Part shown: piece by piece, positions 9,226 to 17,180 of the stretch
Position numbering within the stretch: the first letter of the stretch is position 1
How the letters are laid out: each line of letters opens with the position of its first letter
From: an uncultured Merdimonas sp.
GTDB lineage: Bacteria > Bacillota > Clostridia > Lachnospirales > Lachnospiraceae
Assembly: GCA_944383645.1 (NCBI GenBank)
Contig: CALWQJ010000008.1
Coordinates: forward strand, 1 to 35,369
Length of the DNA stretch: 35,369 bases
Direction of reading: 5' to 3'
The notes under the pieces: generated by a model
The model's input: the letters and a program-made list of their open reading frames with translations, nothing else
What the model was told of the DNA's origin: nothing
Databases searched by the model: none
Made by a program: the position numbers and the translations under genes

Positions 9226-10148
9226 TGGACGATTTTTTAAGAGATTTTATCGTGAAAAAATGGAAAATCGGCAGATTCACCTTTACCTTCCTGGACGCGC
9301 TTTTGGCAGTCTGCATCACGGGTACGGGAATCTTTCTGCGGCTTCCGGTGATAAACCATACAGTGACAGGGCCGGAGAAAATCGGTGCTGTCGTGCTGGA
9401 TTATGTGCTGGCTCTCCTGTGCGCAGCCATTGTGTACCGCTGCACGGCGGGCCGGAACCGGGCTTTCCTGACTTACGCGATCCTGGCCATCTATCCGACG
9501 GTGGCGGCGAATGCTGCCCTGTGGAATGTCAACGCAGTCTATTATGTGATTCTGTTTTTTGTTGGATTTTATCTGTATACTCGAGGATATAGGGCATTGG
9601 GAGGATTCAGTGTACTGGCAGGAGTCGGGATAGCGCTGTATAGGCTATATCGATGGCAGCTGGTTTTAAGCGTGGCTTATCCTGTAAGTCTGACCCGCGG
9701 TTGGCCGAATTTTTATGAAATTATCGGAAAGACAGCCTTTGTAGACCTGTTGGATAAGGTGTTTCTGCTCTGCCTGGCAGGACTTCTTCTGACGCTTGCC
9801 TACTGCTTTGCGAGAAAAAAGGTCCGGCTCACACAGGATCTGGCCCTGCAGCTCTTCCTCTTTCTGGCGGTGCTGATTCCGTATTTTGCGCCTTATATGC
9901 CTGCATGGGCGGGCTATACGGCAGACATCGCGGCCCTTCTGTACTTTATGCGCCGGAAGGAGCGGTTCTATCTGCCCATGCTGCACCTGATCGTGTCCTA
10001 CAGCGCCTACGCTTATGATATCAACGGAGAGACGAAGCTTCCGATGGTAGTTTTCTCTGTGATTCTGCTGGGAATTCTGGTCAATGTGGGCGTGGATCTT
10101 TACAGAGAGGCTCTCGGACAGGAGCCTGAACGGAGTGCGAATTCATGA
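9225..10148 (+). CDS. Degenerate tandem paralogue of the GT-C protein, putative pseudoenzyme
   Basis: 307-residue membrane protein that aligns by eye with the gene before it. NAALWNVNAVYYVILFFVGF matches NSALWAQCDIIFMTFLLLCF, GWPNFYEIIG matches KWPNIYQIIG, and LIPYFAPYMPAWAGYTADIA matches LTPYFLPHMHERYGCVADIL. The acidic cluster of the first loop is replaced (VINHTVTGPEK), the Asp after the ALW motif is lost, and the HMHER motif has become YMPAW. About 65 residues between the middle helices are also missing, around base 9650. The frame is intact and starts at ATG 9225, overlapping the upstream TGA; AAGGAGG is at 9211-9217. It overlaps the MBOAT start at its end. It may be a regulatory or structural partner of the active enzyme. 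Loss of catalysis is inferred. Confidence 0.78.
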   Translation: MDDFLRDFIVKKWKIGRFTFTFLDALLAVCITGTGIFLRLPVINHTVTGPEKIGAVVLDYVLALLCAAIVYRCTAGRNRAFLTYAILAIYPTVAANAALWNVNAVYYVILFFVGFYLYTRGYRALGGFSVLAGVGIALYRLYRWQLVLSVAYPVSLTRGWPNFYEIIGKTAFVDLLDKVFLLCLAGLLLTLAYCFARKKVRLTQDLALQLFLFLAVLIPYFAPYMPAWAGYTADIAALLYFMRRKERFYLPMLHLIVSYSAYAYDINGETKLPMVVFSVILLGILVNVGVDLYREALGQEPERSANS

Positions 10149-11578
10149 CTTCCAATATCATGCTGACTCTGGCTTTTCTGGCCGGCGTGCTGGCAGTCTA
10201 CTATCTGACGCCCAGGGCGGGCAGACGGTGGATTCTGCTGGCCGCCAGCCTGCTTTTTTATCTGAGCGCGGATCCGCGCCTGCTGCTTTTGGCGGCGGGA
10301 AGCGCGCTCTGGTCCTTCGCGGCAGGCATCGGCACGGAAGGGGCCGGAACAAGGGGACAGAAGAAAGCCTGGCTGCTGGCGGCGGTCCTGCCGGTTCTTC
10401 TCGTCCTGTTTGTATTGAAATATTTTGATTTCTTTGCGGAGTCGGTGGGCTCGCTTCTGGCGTATGCCGGGCTTTCGGTGAGCGCGCCGGTGCTGCGGCT
10501 GGCCCTGCCCCTGGGTATTTCCTATTATACCTTCAAGCTTATCAGCTACAATGCGGATATCTACCTGGGGAAGCGGGAGGCCGAAAAAGGAATCTCCGGC
10601 TGCGGCGCCTATCTGGCCTACGTTCTGTTCTTCCCGCAGATTGTGTCGGGGCCGATCCAGCGGTCGGAGGAATTCCTCTCCCAGCTGCACGCGGGTCCGG
10701 GCTATGACAGCGGGCTGTTCGCGGAAGGAATGCAGCGGATTGTGCTGGGCCTCTTTAAAAAAATGGTCATCGCGAACCGTCTGAGCGGCTATGTGGACGC
10801 GGTTTTCGGGGCGCCGGAGAGTTATCCGGGCCTGGCCTGCGTGCTGGCAGCTTTTTTCTATTCCTTCCAGCTCTACTGTGATTTTTCCGGCTACTCGGAT
10901 ATCGCCGTCGGCATGGGAAATCTGCTGGGAATCCGCTGCGGAAGGAATTTTGACTGTCCGTATTTTTCCCGGGGGATCAAGGAATTCTGGAGCCGCTGGC
11001 ATATTTCCCTTTCCAGCTGGCTCCGGGATTACATCTATATCCCTCTGGGCGGAAACCGGGTATCGGCGGTCCGCCGGGGCGTCAATGTGCTGACCGTCTT
11101 TCTGATAAGCGGCCTCTGGCATGGAGCCGGCTGGACGTTTATCATCTGGGGCGGCATCCACGGTGTCTGGAATCTGTTTGCGCGGAAGAAGGCTCCCGGC
11201 TGCGGTCCGGTCAGAAAGATCTGGCAGACGCTTGTCACCTTTCTGGGCGTGACCCTTGGATGGGTCTTTTTCCGGGCGGAGAGCTTCGGGGCCGCGCTGA
11301 CGTTTCTGAAGCGCGCCGTGACAGGCTTTTCCCTGTCCTATCTGGATATCCAGAATTCCATCCTGCCCTTTACGGGGGATAATACCTGCGCGGCCTATTT
11401 CCTGACGGCCTGCGGCTTCCTCTTCCTGCTGTTCCTGTATGAGAGGGGAAGAGTTTACGGGAAGACCCGGGACAGGGGAGAGACGTATCTGTCTGTGTTC
11501 TGGCTGGCGGTGATGACCGTGAGCACGGTTCTGTTCGGCGTGTTCGGCGTGTCGGGCTTTCTGTACGCGAATTTTTAG
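10145..11578 (+). CDS. MBOAT family membrane O-acyltransferase (AlgI/DltB-like)
   Basis: 477-residue polytopic protein of the membrane-bound O-acyltransferase family, which passes acyl groups across the membrane for transfer to extracellular glycans. Recognisable pieces are LPLGISYYTFKLISYNADIY, FFPQIVSGPIQRSEEF, DFSGYSDIAVGMGNLLG, FWSRWHISLSSWLRDYIYIP and the catalytic-histidine segment GLWHGAGWTFIIWG (His near residue 326). Length and order match AlgI/PatA. The start overlaps the upstream stop (ATGA). The SGNH protein 21 bases downstream is the expected periplasmic-side partner, as in AlgI-AlgJ, PatA-PatB and DltB-DltD. The acyl group, probably acetyl, is inferred. Confidence 0.92.
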   Translation: MTSNIMLTLAFLAGVLAVYYLTPRAGRRWILLAASLLFYLSADPRLLLLAAGSALWSFAAGIGTEGAGTRGQKKAWLLAAVLPVLLVLFVLKYFDFFAESVGSLLAYAGLSVSAPVLRLALPLGISYYTFKLISYNADIYLGKREAEKGISGCGAYLAYVLFFPQIVSGPIQRSEEFLSQLHAGPGYDSGLFAEGMQRIVLGLFKKMVIANRLSGYVDAVFGAPESYPGLACVLAAFFYSFQLYCDFSGYSDIAVGMGNLLGIRCGRNFDCPYFSRGIKEFWSRWHISLSSWLRDYIYIPLGGNRVSAVRRGVNVLTVFLISGLWHGAGWTFIIWGGIHGVWNLFARKKAPGCGPVRKIWQTLVTFLGVTLGWVFFRAESFGAALTFLKRAVTGFSLSYLDIQNSILPFTGDNTCAAYFLTACGFLFLLFLYERGRVYGKTRDRGETYLSVFWLAVMTVSTVLFGVFGVSGFLYANF

Positions 11579-11599
11579 GCGCTTTTTAAGGAGACCTGA

Positions 11600-12535
11600 A
11601 TGAAAAGAATTCTTCTGACCATCGCAGGGGCGCTGCTGGCGGCGCTTCTGCTGGTCCTGGTGAAAAATGAATACGCCCGGCTTCTGCCGGTATCCACCTA
11701 CGGAATGCAGGCGGCTATCGCCCAGGGAGAGACGGAAAATCTTTTTATCGGCTCCTCCATGTTCCGCCAGGGACTTTCCATCGACGTGCTGGAGGAGGGA
11801 CTGCCGGGAAGCTCCTACATCCTGTCCTACAACGGCAACCAGCCTGCCCTGATGGCCATGGAGCTGGAGTACATGCTGGAGGAAGGGCTTGAGGTGAAAA
11901 GCCTGTATATCGACCTCTATCCCTATACGGCGGCGGCGGATCCCTGGCTCAGCGATACGAAGCTTCTGCTGGATACGGATCTGGACTTCAAGCTCCGGGC
12001 CTGGGAACTGATGCGCAGAAGCAGCGGCGCGTCCTTTTCGGACTTTTATGAGTTTTTTGTGACGGCGAACAACGAGCAGCTTCTGACCTACCCGGTGAAC
12101 AACGCGCTGGTATCCTCCCAGTTCCGAAACGGCGGGACGCTTCTTGAGCAGGCGGGAAGGACCAGAGAAGAGCTGTACGCTCTGGGAACGCTGGGAAGCC
12201 GGGACGGCCTGAATGAAGCTCAGGTGGAGGGATACCGGAGGCTTGCGGCTCTGGCGGAGGAATATGATCTGAACCTGTATTTTCTGGAGACGCCCAAATA
12301 TGAGCGGATGTACGCGGATGAGGACTATCTGGAGCTTTACGGGCTCTGTCTGGAGACTGTCCGCGGGCTGGAGAAGGAGTGGAACGGGAAGGGAAGCTTT
12401 CGGATTATCTGCGCGGAGGACTTGGATTTTGACTCTTCTGACGCAGGGAATTTCCAGGATCTGATTCATCTGTCGGCCGCAGGCCGGACGGAGTACACCA
12501 GGCTGCTCTGCGGCGCGGTGAAATCTGAAGAATAA
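11600..12535 (+). CDS. Membrane-anchored SGNH acyltransferase (DltD/AlgJ-like)
   Basis: 311 residues with one N-terminal membrane helix (about 3-22) and an extracytoplasmic domain. The nucleophile motif IGSSMFRQG is at about residues 50-58, and the Asp-His part of the triad is in DLIHLSAAGRTEY near the C-terminus, the usual arrangement of DltD/SGNH proteins. It probably receives the acyl group delivered by the MBOAT protein and places it on the glycan. AAGGAG precedes the ATG by 8 bases. It is short for DltD (about 400 residues) but has both catalytic blocks. A teichoic-acid D-alanylation role is less likely because no dltA or dltC is present. Confidence 0.8.
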   Translation: MKRILLTIAGALLAALLLVLVKNEYARLLPVSTYGMQAAIAQGETENLFIGSSMFRQGLSIDVLEEGLPGSSYILSYNGNQPALMAMELEYMLEEGLEVKSLYIDLYPYTAAADPWLSDTKLLLDTDLDFKLRAWELMRRSSGASFSDFYEFFVTANNEQLLTYPVNNALVSSQFRNGGTLLEQAGRTREELYALGTLGSRDGLNEAQVEGYRRLAALAEEYDLNLYFLETPKYERMYADEDYLELYGLCLETVRGLEKEWNGKGSFRIICAEDLDFDSSDAGNFQDLIHLSAAGRTEYTRLLCGAVKSEE

Positions 12536-12549
12536 GGAGGAGCGGAAGC

Positions 12550-13740
12550 TTGAAAAAACTGGCTTATATCGACGGCCTGAAGGGAATCGGCGCATTGATG
12601 GTGTATTTCTGCCATTTCGTGTTCGCCTTTTATTACGCGGCCTACAGCCTGTCGCAGGAGGCTGCCCACACGGCGTCCGGGCTGGAGATCGCCATTGGGA
12701 AGACGCCTCTGAACCTGCTCTACAGCGGCAACGCGGCGGTCTGCCTCTTTCTGGTGTTCAGCGGTTTCGTGCTCTGCCTGTCCTATTTTTCCACAGGGGA
12801 CAAAAGAAGGCTTGGAAAAAGCGCCTGCAGGCGCTATCTCCGGCTGATGCCCATGATTCTGATAGCGAATATTTTTATCTTCCTTCTGATGAGCCTGGGG
12901 CTGTACCGGAACGCGGAGACGGCGGTGCTTACGAAATCCGAGGCCTGGTTCGCGGGTTTTAACCAGTTTGCGCCGGATTTTCTGCGGATGCTTTATGAAA
13001 GCCTGATCGGCTGCTTCCTGCAGGGGAGCAATGATTACAACGGCGTGCTCTGGACGATTCCCTATCTTTTCTGGGGAGCGCTGGCAGTCTATCTGACGGC
13101 GTATCTGGCGGGAGGAAGACGCCTGCGCTATCTCGTCTATGGCGCGCTGATCCTCATCCTCCTGAAGGTCGATATTTATTTTGCAGGAGTGTTCCTGGGC
13201 TTTGCGGCCAGCGATTTTTTCTGCACCCAGGAAAAGGGGATGAAGCTCTGGAGACGCTTCTGGGTTCTTCCGCTCCTGGCCTTCGTGCTGGGCGTCTATC
13301 TGCTGTCCTATCCGTCCATCGGCGTGGATATGGCGGGGACGATCTATGCGTTCCTTCCGCCGGCCTATGCGGTGGTCTATCACATGGCCGGGGCTGTGGG
13401 GCTTCTGCTCGGCGTGCTGGGCCTTCCGGGGCTGCAGCGGTTTTTTGGAGCCGGAGCATTCCGGTTTCTGGGAGACGTCTCTTACTCCCTGTATCTTCTG
13501 CACTTTCCGGTGGTGGCGACGTTTTCCTGCTGGTTTTTCCTGGGGCTTCATGAGAAGCTCGGCTACCATCTGACGGTGGGACTGGACTTCCTCTGTACGA
13601 CGGCCCTGGTGCTGCTCGCCGCCTGGCTTGGCAGGAGATATCTGGAGCCCCTGGGCGGAGCGCTGGAGAAGGGGCTTGGACGGATATTTCCGGGCGGAAA
13701 AAGCAGGCGGACAGAGACTGGATCAGAGGAGAAAAGATAA
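12550..13740 (+). CDS. Acyltransferase family 3 (OafA-like) membrane protein
   Basis: 396-residue integral membrane acyltransferase, predicted to add acetyl groups to sugars of the surface polymer. The N-terminus has YIDGLKGIGALMVYFCHFVF, with the family's conserved His near residue 22. Next come FLVFSGFVLCLSYF and an Arg-rich loop (RRYLRLMP), and the last helices contain FLGDVSYSLYLLHFPV, a typical AT3 C-terminal motif. The start is TTG 12550 with AAGGAGG about 8 bases before it. No ATG is better placed. It ends with TAATG, shared with the start of a second acyltransferase. No SGNH domain is fused to it. Confidence 0.88.
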   Translation: MKKLAYIDGLKGIGALMVYFCHFVFAFYYAAYSLSQEAAHTASGLEIAIGKTPLNLLYSGNAAVCLFLVFSGFVLCLSYFSTGDKRRLGKSACRRYLRLMPMILIANIFIFLLMSLGLYRNAETAVLTKSEAWFAGFNQFAPDFLRMLYESLIGCFLQGSNDYNGVLWTIPYLFWGALAVYLTAYLAGGRRLRYLVYGALILILLKVDIYFAGVFLGFAASDFFCTQEKGMKLWRRFWVLPLLAFVLGVYLLSYPSIGVDMAGTIYAFLPPAYAVVYHMAGAVGLLLGVLGLPGLQRFFGAGAFRFLGDVSYSLYLLHFPVVATFSCWFFLGLHEKLGYHLTVGLDFLCTTALVLLAAWLGRRYLEPLGGALEKGLGRIFPGGKSRRTETGSEEKR

Positions 13741-14669
13741 TGGGAAAAAAACGCATACTCTGGATGGATATTGCCAAGGCAGCTGGGATCCTGATGGTGC
13801 TCCTGGTGCACACAGGGCGGTCCTTCGGGCCGGTGAGCTTTTTCGGCGGCATGTTTTATATGCCGATCTTCTTTGTGCTGGCGGGAATGACCTTTCATTA
13901 CAGGCCGGAGGAGACCTTCGGAGCCTTCGTGAGGAAAAAGGCGAAGCGGCTGCTGCTTCCCTATTTCGGGTACAACCTCTTTCTCTTCCTGTTCTTTTTT
14001 GTAAAAAATGATCTGCTGGCCGGACGGGTGGGCGCACAGTCCCTGTTCCCGCTGCTGGGGATTCTCTATTCCCGGAACTGCCTGTTCCCGATGGAGGCGT
14101 CCTCAAATGTATACTTCATGCAGATCCTGAACGCGCCGACCTGGTTCCTGACCTGTATGTTCGTGAGCTATCTGCTGCTGTGGCTTCTGATGAGGACGGC
14201 GAAGGGCAGCTGGAAAAAAGCGCTTTCTCTGAATTTCGTCCTGCTGCTTCTGGCGGTCCTGCTCCATTACCTCTGCCCGGTGCTCCTTCCCTGGAGCCTG
14301 GACTGCGCCCTGTACGCAGTCTCCTTCCTGCTTTTTGGAATGTGGCTGTCCCGGGAGGACGCGGCGGAGCGGCTGTACCGGAGGCCCTGGGGGATCCTTC
14401 TGGCGGCGGCAGTCTTTGCCGGCCTGTCCTGGGTGAACGGCAGCGTAAATATGTCGGTGGCGGATTATGGACGTTCCATGCTTCTCTATCTGCCCGTGGG
14501 CGGCCTGGGCTCTCTGCTGGTCATGGAGCTGTCACTTTTTTTGGAGAAGCATACGGGGCTGCTGGCGAAGGCCTGTGGCTTTCTCGGACGGCACACCCTG
14601 CCGGTGCTCTGCCTGCACCTGTTCGTATATTCCCTGCTTGGAATGGCGCTGGGGCTTCTGGGGCTGTGA
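13740..14669 (+). CDS. Second acyltransferase family 3 membrane protein
   Basis: 309-residue membrane protein with about ten helices. It starts WMDIAKAAGILMVLLVHTGR (conserved His near residue 24), continues with MFYMPIFFVLAGMTFHY and KKAKRLLLPYFGYN, and has NAPTWFLTCMFVSYLLLW in the middle, the fucose-4-O-acetylase/NolL-type pattern. It ends GRHTLPVLCLHLFVYSLLG. It overlaps the previous gene by one base, so the two AT3 genes are co-translated. It is clearly different from its neighbour, suggesting different acceptor positions. With Fkp in the same operon, acetylation of fucose is an attractive but unproven guess. Confidence 0.85.
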   Translation: MGKKRILWMDIAKAAGILMVLLVHTGRSFGPVSFFGGMFYMPIFFVLAGMTFHYRPEETFGAFVRKKAKRLLLPYFGYNLFLFLFFFVKNDLLAGRVGAQSLFPLLGILYSRNCLFPMEASSNVYFMQILNAPTWFLTCMFVSYLLLWLLMRTAKGSWKKALSLNFVLLLLAVLLHYLCPVLLPWSLDCALYAVSFLLFGMWLSREDAAERLYRRPWGILLAAAVFAGLSWVNGSVNMSVADYGRSMLLYLPVGGLGSLLVMELSLFLEKHTGLLAKACGFLGRHTLPVLCLHLFVYSLLGMALGLLGL

Positions 14670-14677
14670 TTTTCCGG

Positions 14678-14706
14678 TTGAGTATTTCAGGCGGAAGGAG
14701 TATGAT
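14678..14706 (+). promoter_or_regulatory. Candidate internal sigma-A promoter
   Basis: TTGAGT (14678-14683), a 17-base spacer and TATGAT (14701-14706) lie in the 63-base gap between the acyltransferases and the aminotransferase. This is the only gap of this kind seen in the cluster. It could let the aminotransferase and cytidylyltransferase genes be expressed apart from the operon. Confidence 0.5.
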
Positions 14707-14732
14707 GGAAAGAGATCACGGAGGTAAGACAG

Positions 14733-15797
14733 ATGAAATATTACGTAGATGAGCATATTAAAAATACTGTGCGCGTGTTCCCGGAGCAGGGAAGATACGG
14801 ATACCACCGCTACGATATGAATGAGAATCCGGAGGGGCTGCCGAAGGAATTCGTGGACAGCGTCCTTCAGGAGATCACGCCGGAATTTCTGGCCATTTAT
14901 CCGGAGCCGGACCGCTTCCTTCATAAGTACGCGGATTTTATCGGAGCTGCCTATGAGAATGTGCTGACGACGAACGGCTCTGACATGGCGATCCGTTATC
15001 TGCTGGAGACCTTCGGAGAAGAGGGAAAGGAGGTCGTGACCGTTTCCCCCTCCTTTGAGATGTACTGGGTCAACTGCAGCATTCTGGGGCTGAAGCATGT
15101 GCCGGTGTCCTATGAGCCGGATCTTACGATACGAATCGAGAAGATACTGGAGGCCATCAGTGAGAATACGCGGGTGGTGGTTCTTCTAAATCCCAACAAT
15201 CCGGTGGGAAATGTGTATACGGAGGAAGAGCTGGAGCGCGTGATTGAGCGGGCGAAGGAGGTGGGGGCCGTGGTCATTGTGGACGAGGCCTATCACTATT
15301 TCTATGACAGGACCTTCCTGCCCTACGCGCTGAACGGCGAAAACGTGATAGTGCTGCGCACCTTTTCCAAGCTGTTTTCCCTGGCGGCCTGCCGCCTGGG
15401 CGTCATCATCAGCAATCCGGAGATCATCCATTATGTGAAAAACGCCCGTCTGACCTTTGACGCCAATTCCATTGCTCTTCTGTTCGCGGAGCGGATCCTG
15501 GAACGGCCGGATCTGATTGAAGATCTGATCCGCACAGAGAAAGAAGGAAAGGCCTGGATCCTGAAGGAGCTGGAGAAGGCGGGCTATGAGTGCCGGGACT
15601 GCCGCGGCAATTTTATTTTTGTGAAACCGCGCCATGCTGCGAAGGAGACGGCGGACAGGCTTGCGAAGGAGAAGAAGGTGCTGGTTCATCCCTATGGAAA
15701 CGAGCTTCTGAAGGATTATCTGCGTGTGTCCGTGGGCTCTGTGAACGCCATGAAGCTTTTCCTGGACGCGTTTCTGGAGATTGACGGACAGGCCTGA
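14733..15797 (+). CDS. HisC-like PLP-dependent aminotransferase (class I/II)
   Basis: 354-residue fold-type I PLP enzyme resembling histidinol-phosphate aminotransferase and threonine-phosphate decarboxylase. Motifs are YDMNENPEGLPKEF (substrate-phosphate side), TTNGSDMAIRYLLETFG, LLNPNNPVGNVYTEEEL, IVDEAYHYFYD, and the lysine segment RTFSKLFSLAACRLG, with the Schiff-base Lys in SKLFS. Such enzymes often act on small phosphorylated substrates. Its place next to a cytidylyltransferase rather than his genes argues for an amino-polyol or amino-alcohol phosphate role in the surface polymer; that is inference. GGAGG lies 7 bases before the ATG, and a candidate promoter precedes it. Confidence 0.82.
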   Translation: MKYYVDEHIKNTVRVFPEQGRYGYHRYDMNENPEGLPKEFVDSVLQEITPEFLAIYPEPDRFLHKYADFIGAAYENVLTTNGSDMAIRYLLETFGEEGKEVVTVSPSFEMYWVNCSILGLKHVPVSYEPDLTIRIEKILEAISENTRVVVLLNPNNPVGNVYTEEELERVIERAKEVGAVVIVDEAYHYFYDRTFLPYALNGENVIVLRTFSKLFSLAACRLGVIISNPEIIHYVKNARLTFDANSIALLFAERILERPDLIEDLIRTEKEGKAWILKELEKAGYECRDCRGNFIFVKPRHAAKETADRLAKEKKVLVHPYGNELLKDYLRVSVGSVNAMKLFLDAFLEIDGQA

Positions 15798-15814
15798 AAA
15801 AAGGAGAGAACCAA

Positions 15815-17161
15815 ATGATAAGAGTCATCACATACGGCACCTTTGATTTACTGCATTACGGACATATCCGGCTGCTGGAGCGGGCCAGAGCCCTGGGAGA
15901 CTATCTGATTGTGGGCGTGACCGGGGACGATTTTGACAAATCGCGCGGTAAAATCAACGTACAGCAGTCGCTGATGGAGCGTGTGGAGGCGGTCAGAGCC
16001 ACCGGGCTGGCAGATGAGATTATCATAGAGGAGTATGAAGGCCAGAAGATTGATGATATCCGGCGCTACCACATCGATATTTTTACCGTGGGCTCGGACT
16101 GGAAGGGAAAATTCGATTATCTGAGCGCTTACTGTAAGGTGGTGTACCTGGACAGAACCGAGGGAATTTCCAGTTCCGAGATCCGCTCGCACCAGAGGGA
16201 GATCCGCCTGGGAATGGTGGGAATGCCGGAGGACCTCCTGAAATTCCACAAGGAAAGCAGCTTTGTAAATGGCGTGAAGACGGCGGGAATCTGCACAGAA
16301 GGTCCGGCGGAGGAACTGCCGGAGGCCTTCCGGGGACTGCCCTGTGTCACACAGTCCTATCAGGAGCTTCTGGAGCAGTCCGACGCTCTGTACATTCTTT
16401 CGCATCCGTCCAGGCATTACGAGCAGGTAAGGGCTGCTCTGGAGGCCGGAAGGCACGTGCTCTGCGAGGCGCCTGCCGCCCTCACGGCAAAGCAGTGCCG
16501 GGAGCTTTTCGCGCTTGCCCGTGAAAAGGGCTGTATCCTGATGGAAGGGATCAAGACGGCTTATTCCACGGCCTATTACCGGCTGCTCCTGCTGGCAAAA
16601 AGCGGACAGATTGGGAAGATTGTGTCTGTGGACGCGACCTGCACCCGGCTGGCTGAGGACAGGAGCAGCGGTCCGGAGCAGCTGAACCGCAGCTGGAATA
16701 GTCTCTGCGACTGGGGCCCGACGGCGATGCTGCCGGTCTTCCAGCTTCTGGGGACAGAATGGAAGGAAAAGCAGATTATCAGCCACTTTTCCGATGCGGA
16801 TCCTGCCTACGACGTGTTTTCGAGAATTAATTTCGTCTACCCGGAGGCGACGGCCTCGATTAAGGTCGGAAAAGGCGTAAAAGCAGAGGGGGATTTGATT
16901 GTGTCCGGCACCAGGGGCTATATCTATGTGCCGGCGCCCTGGTGGAAGACAGATTATTTTGAGATACGCTATGAGAATCCGGCGGAGAACAGAAGGTACT
17001 TCTATCAGCTGGACGGCGAAGGGATCCGCTACGAGATCGTGGCTTTTCTCAAATCGATCGAAAAGGGCAGAAGCAGTTCTTATGTGGAAGAGGAGGTCTC
17101 TGAGGCCATAGCCGGCGTGATGGAGGATTTCTACAGCCGCAGGGACACGAGAACGATCTGA
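15815..17161 (+). CDS. Fusion: TagD-like cytidylyltransferase + Gfo/Idh/MocA oxidoreductase domain
   Basis: 448 residues in two domains. Residues 1-125 are a glycerol-3-phosphate cytidylyltransferase-type domain with GTFDLLHYGH (8-17), VTVGSDW-like TVGSDWKGK near 91 and RTEGISSSEIR (114-124), which match TagD motifs. It predicts transfer of CMP from CTP to a polyol phosphate or similar. Residues about 130-448 are a Gfo/Idh/MocA-type NAD(P)-binding and C-terminal domain (RLGMVGMPED, DALYILSHPSRHYEQVRAAL, ILMEGIKTAYSTAYYRLL). The usual EKP lysine of that family is alanine here (CEAPAAL, residue 219), and the glycine loop is poor. The oxidoreductase half may therefore be inactive or altered. AAGGAGAG precedes the ATG. 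It forms a pair with the aminotransferase and converges on a glycerophosphotransferase. Confidence 0.86.
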   Translation: MIRVITYGTFDLLHYGHIRLLERARALGDYLIVGVTGDDFDKSRGKINVQQSLMERVEAVRATGLADEIIIEEYEGQKIDDIRRYHIDIFTVGSDWKGKFDYLSAYCKVVYLDRTEGISSSEIRSHQREIRLGMVGMPEDLLKFHKESSFVNGVKTAGICTEGPAEELPEAFRGLPCVTQSYQELLEQSDALYILSHPSRHYEQVRAALEAGRHVLCEAPAALTAKQCRELFALAREKGCILMEGIKTAYSTAYYRLLLLAKSGQIGKIVSVDATCTRLAEDRSSGPEQLNRSWNSLCDWGPTAMLPVFQLLGTEWKEKQIISHFSDADPAYDVFSRINFVYPEATASIKVGKGVKAEGDLIVSGTRGYIYVPAPWWKTDYFEIRYENPAENRRYFYQLDGEGIRYEIVAFLKSIEKGRSSSYVEEEVSEAIAGVMEDFYSRRDTRTI

Positions 17162-17180
17162 GGGGTGAAGGCTCACCCCT
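17161..17180. terminator. Compact bidirectional hairpin between convergent genes
   Basis: AGGGGTGA (17161-17168) pairs perfectly with TCACCCCT (17173-17180) around a four-base loop. The stem includes the stop codons of both convergent genes, which lie only 11 bases apart. The T-tract is short (TTTCC), so strength is uncertain. Confidence 0.6.

Noticed and set aside
11600..12535. Teichoic acid D-alanylation gene dltD
   Set aside because: dltA and dltC are absent and acyltransferase-3 genes adjoin, so a glycan O-acylation role fits better.
10100..12595. 831-codon open frame on the minus strand
   Set aside because: It lies opposite the MBOAT and SGNH genes, which have clear motifs, ribosome sites and overlaps. 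The translation is Arg/Gln/His/Pro-rich without domains, as expected for the antisense of GC-rich genes.
14702..14752. 16-codon leader peptide overlapping the aminotransferase start
   Set aside because: Its start lies inside the proposed -10 element, so the local promoter would not transcribe its beginning, and the composition shows no attenuator-like codon run.
14733..15797. Histidine biosynthesis hisC
   Set aside because: Sequence is HisC-like, but no other his gene is near and the gene is paired with a cytidylyltransferase. The name was therefore not assigned.
15848..17176. 442-codon open frame on the minus strand
   Set aside because: Antisense of the cytidylyltransferase fusion; composition is not protein-like.
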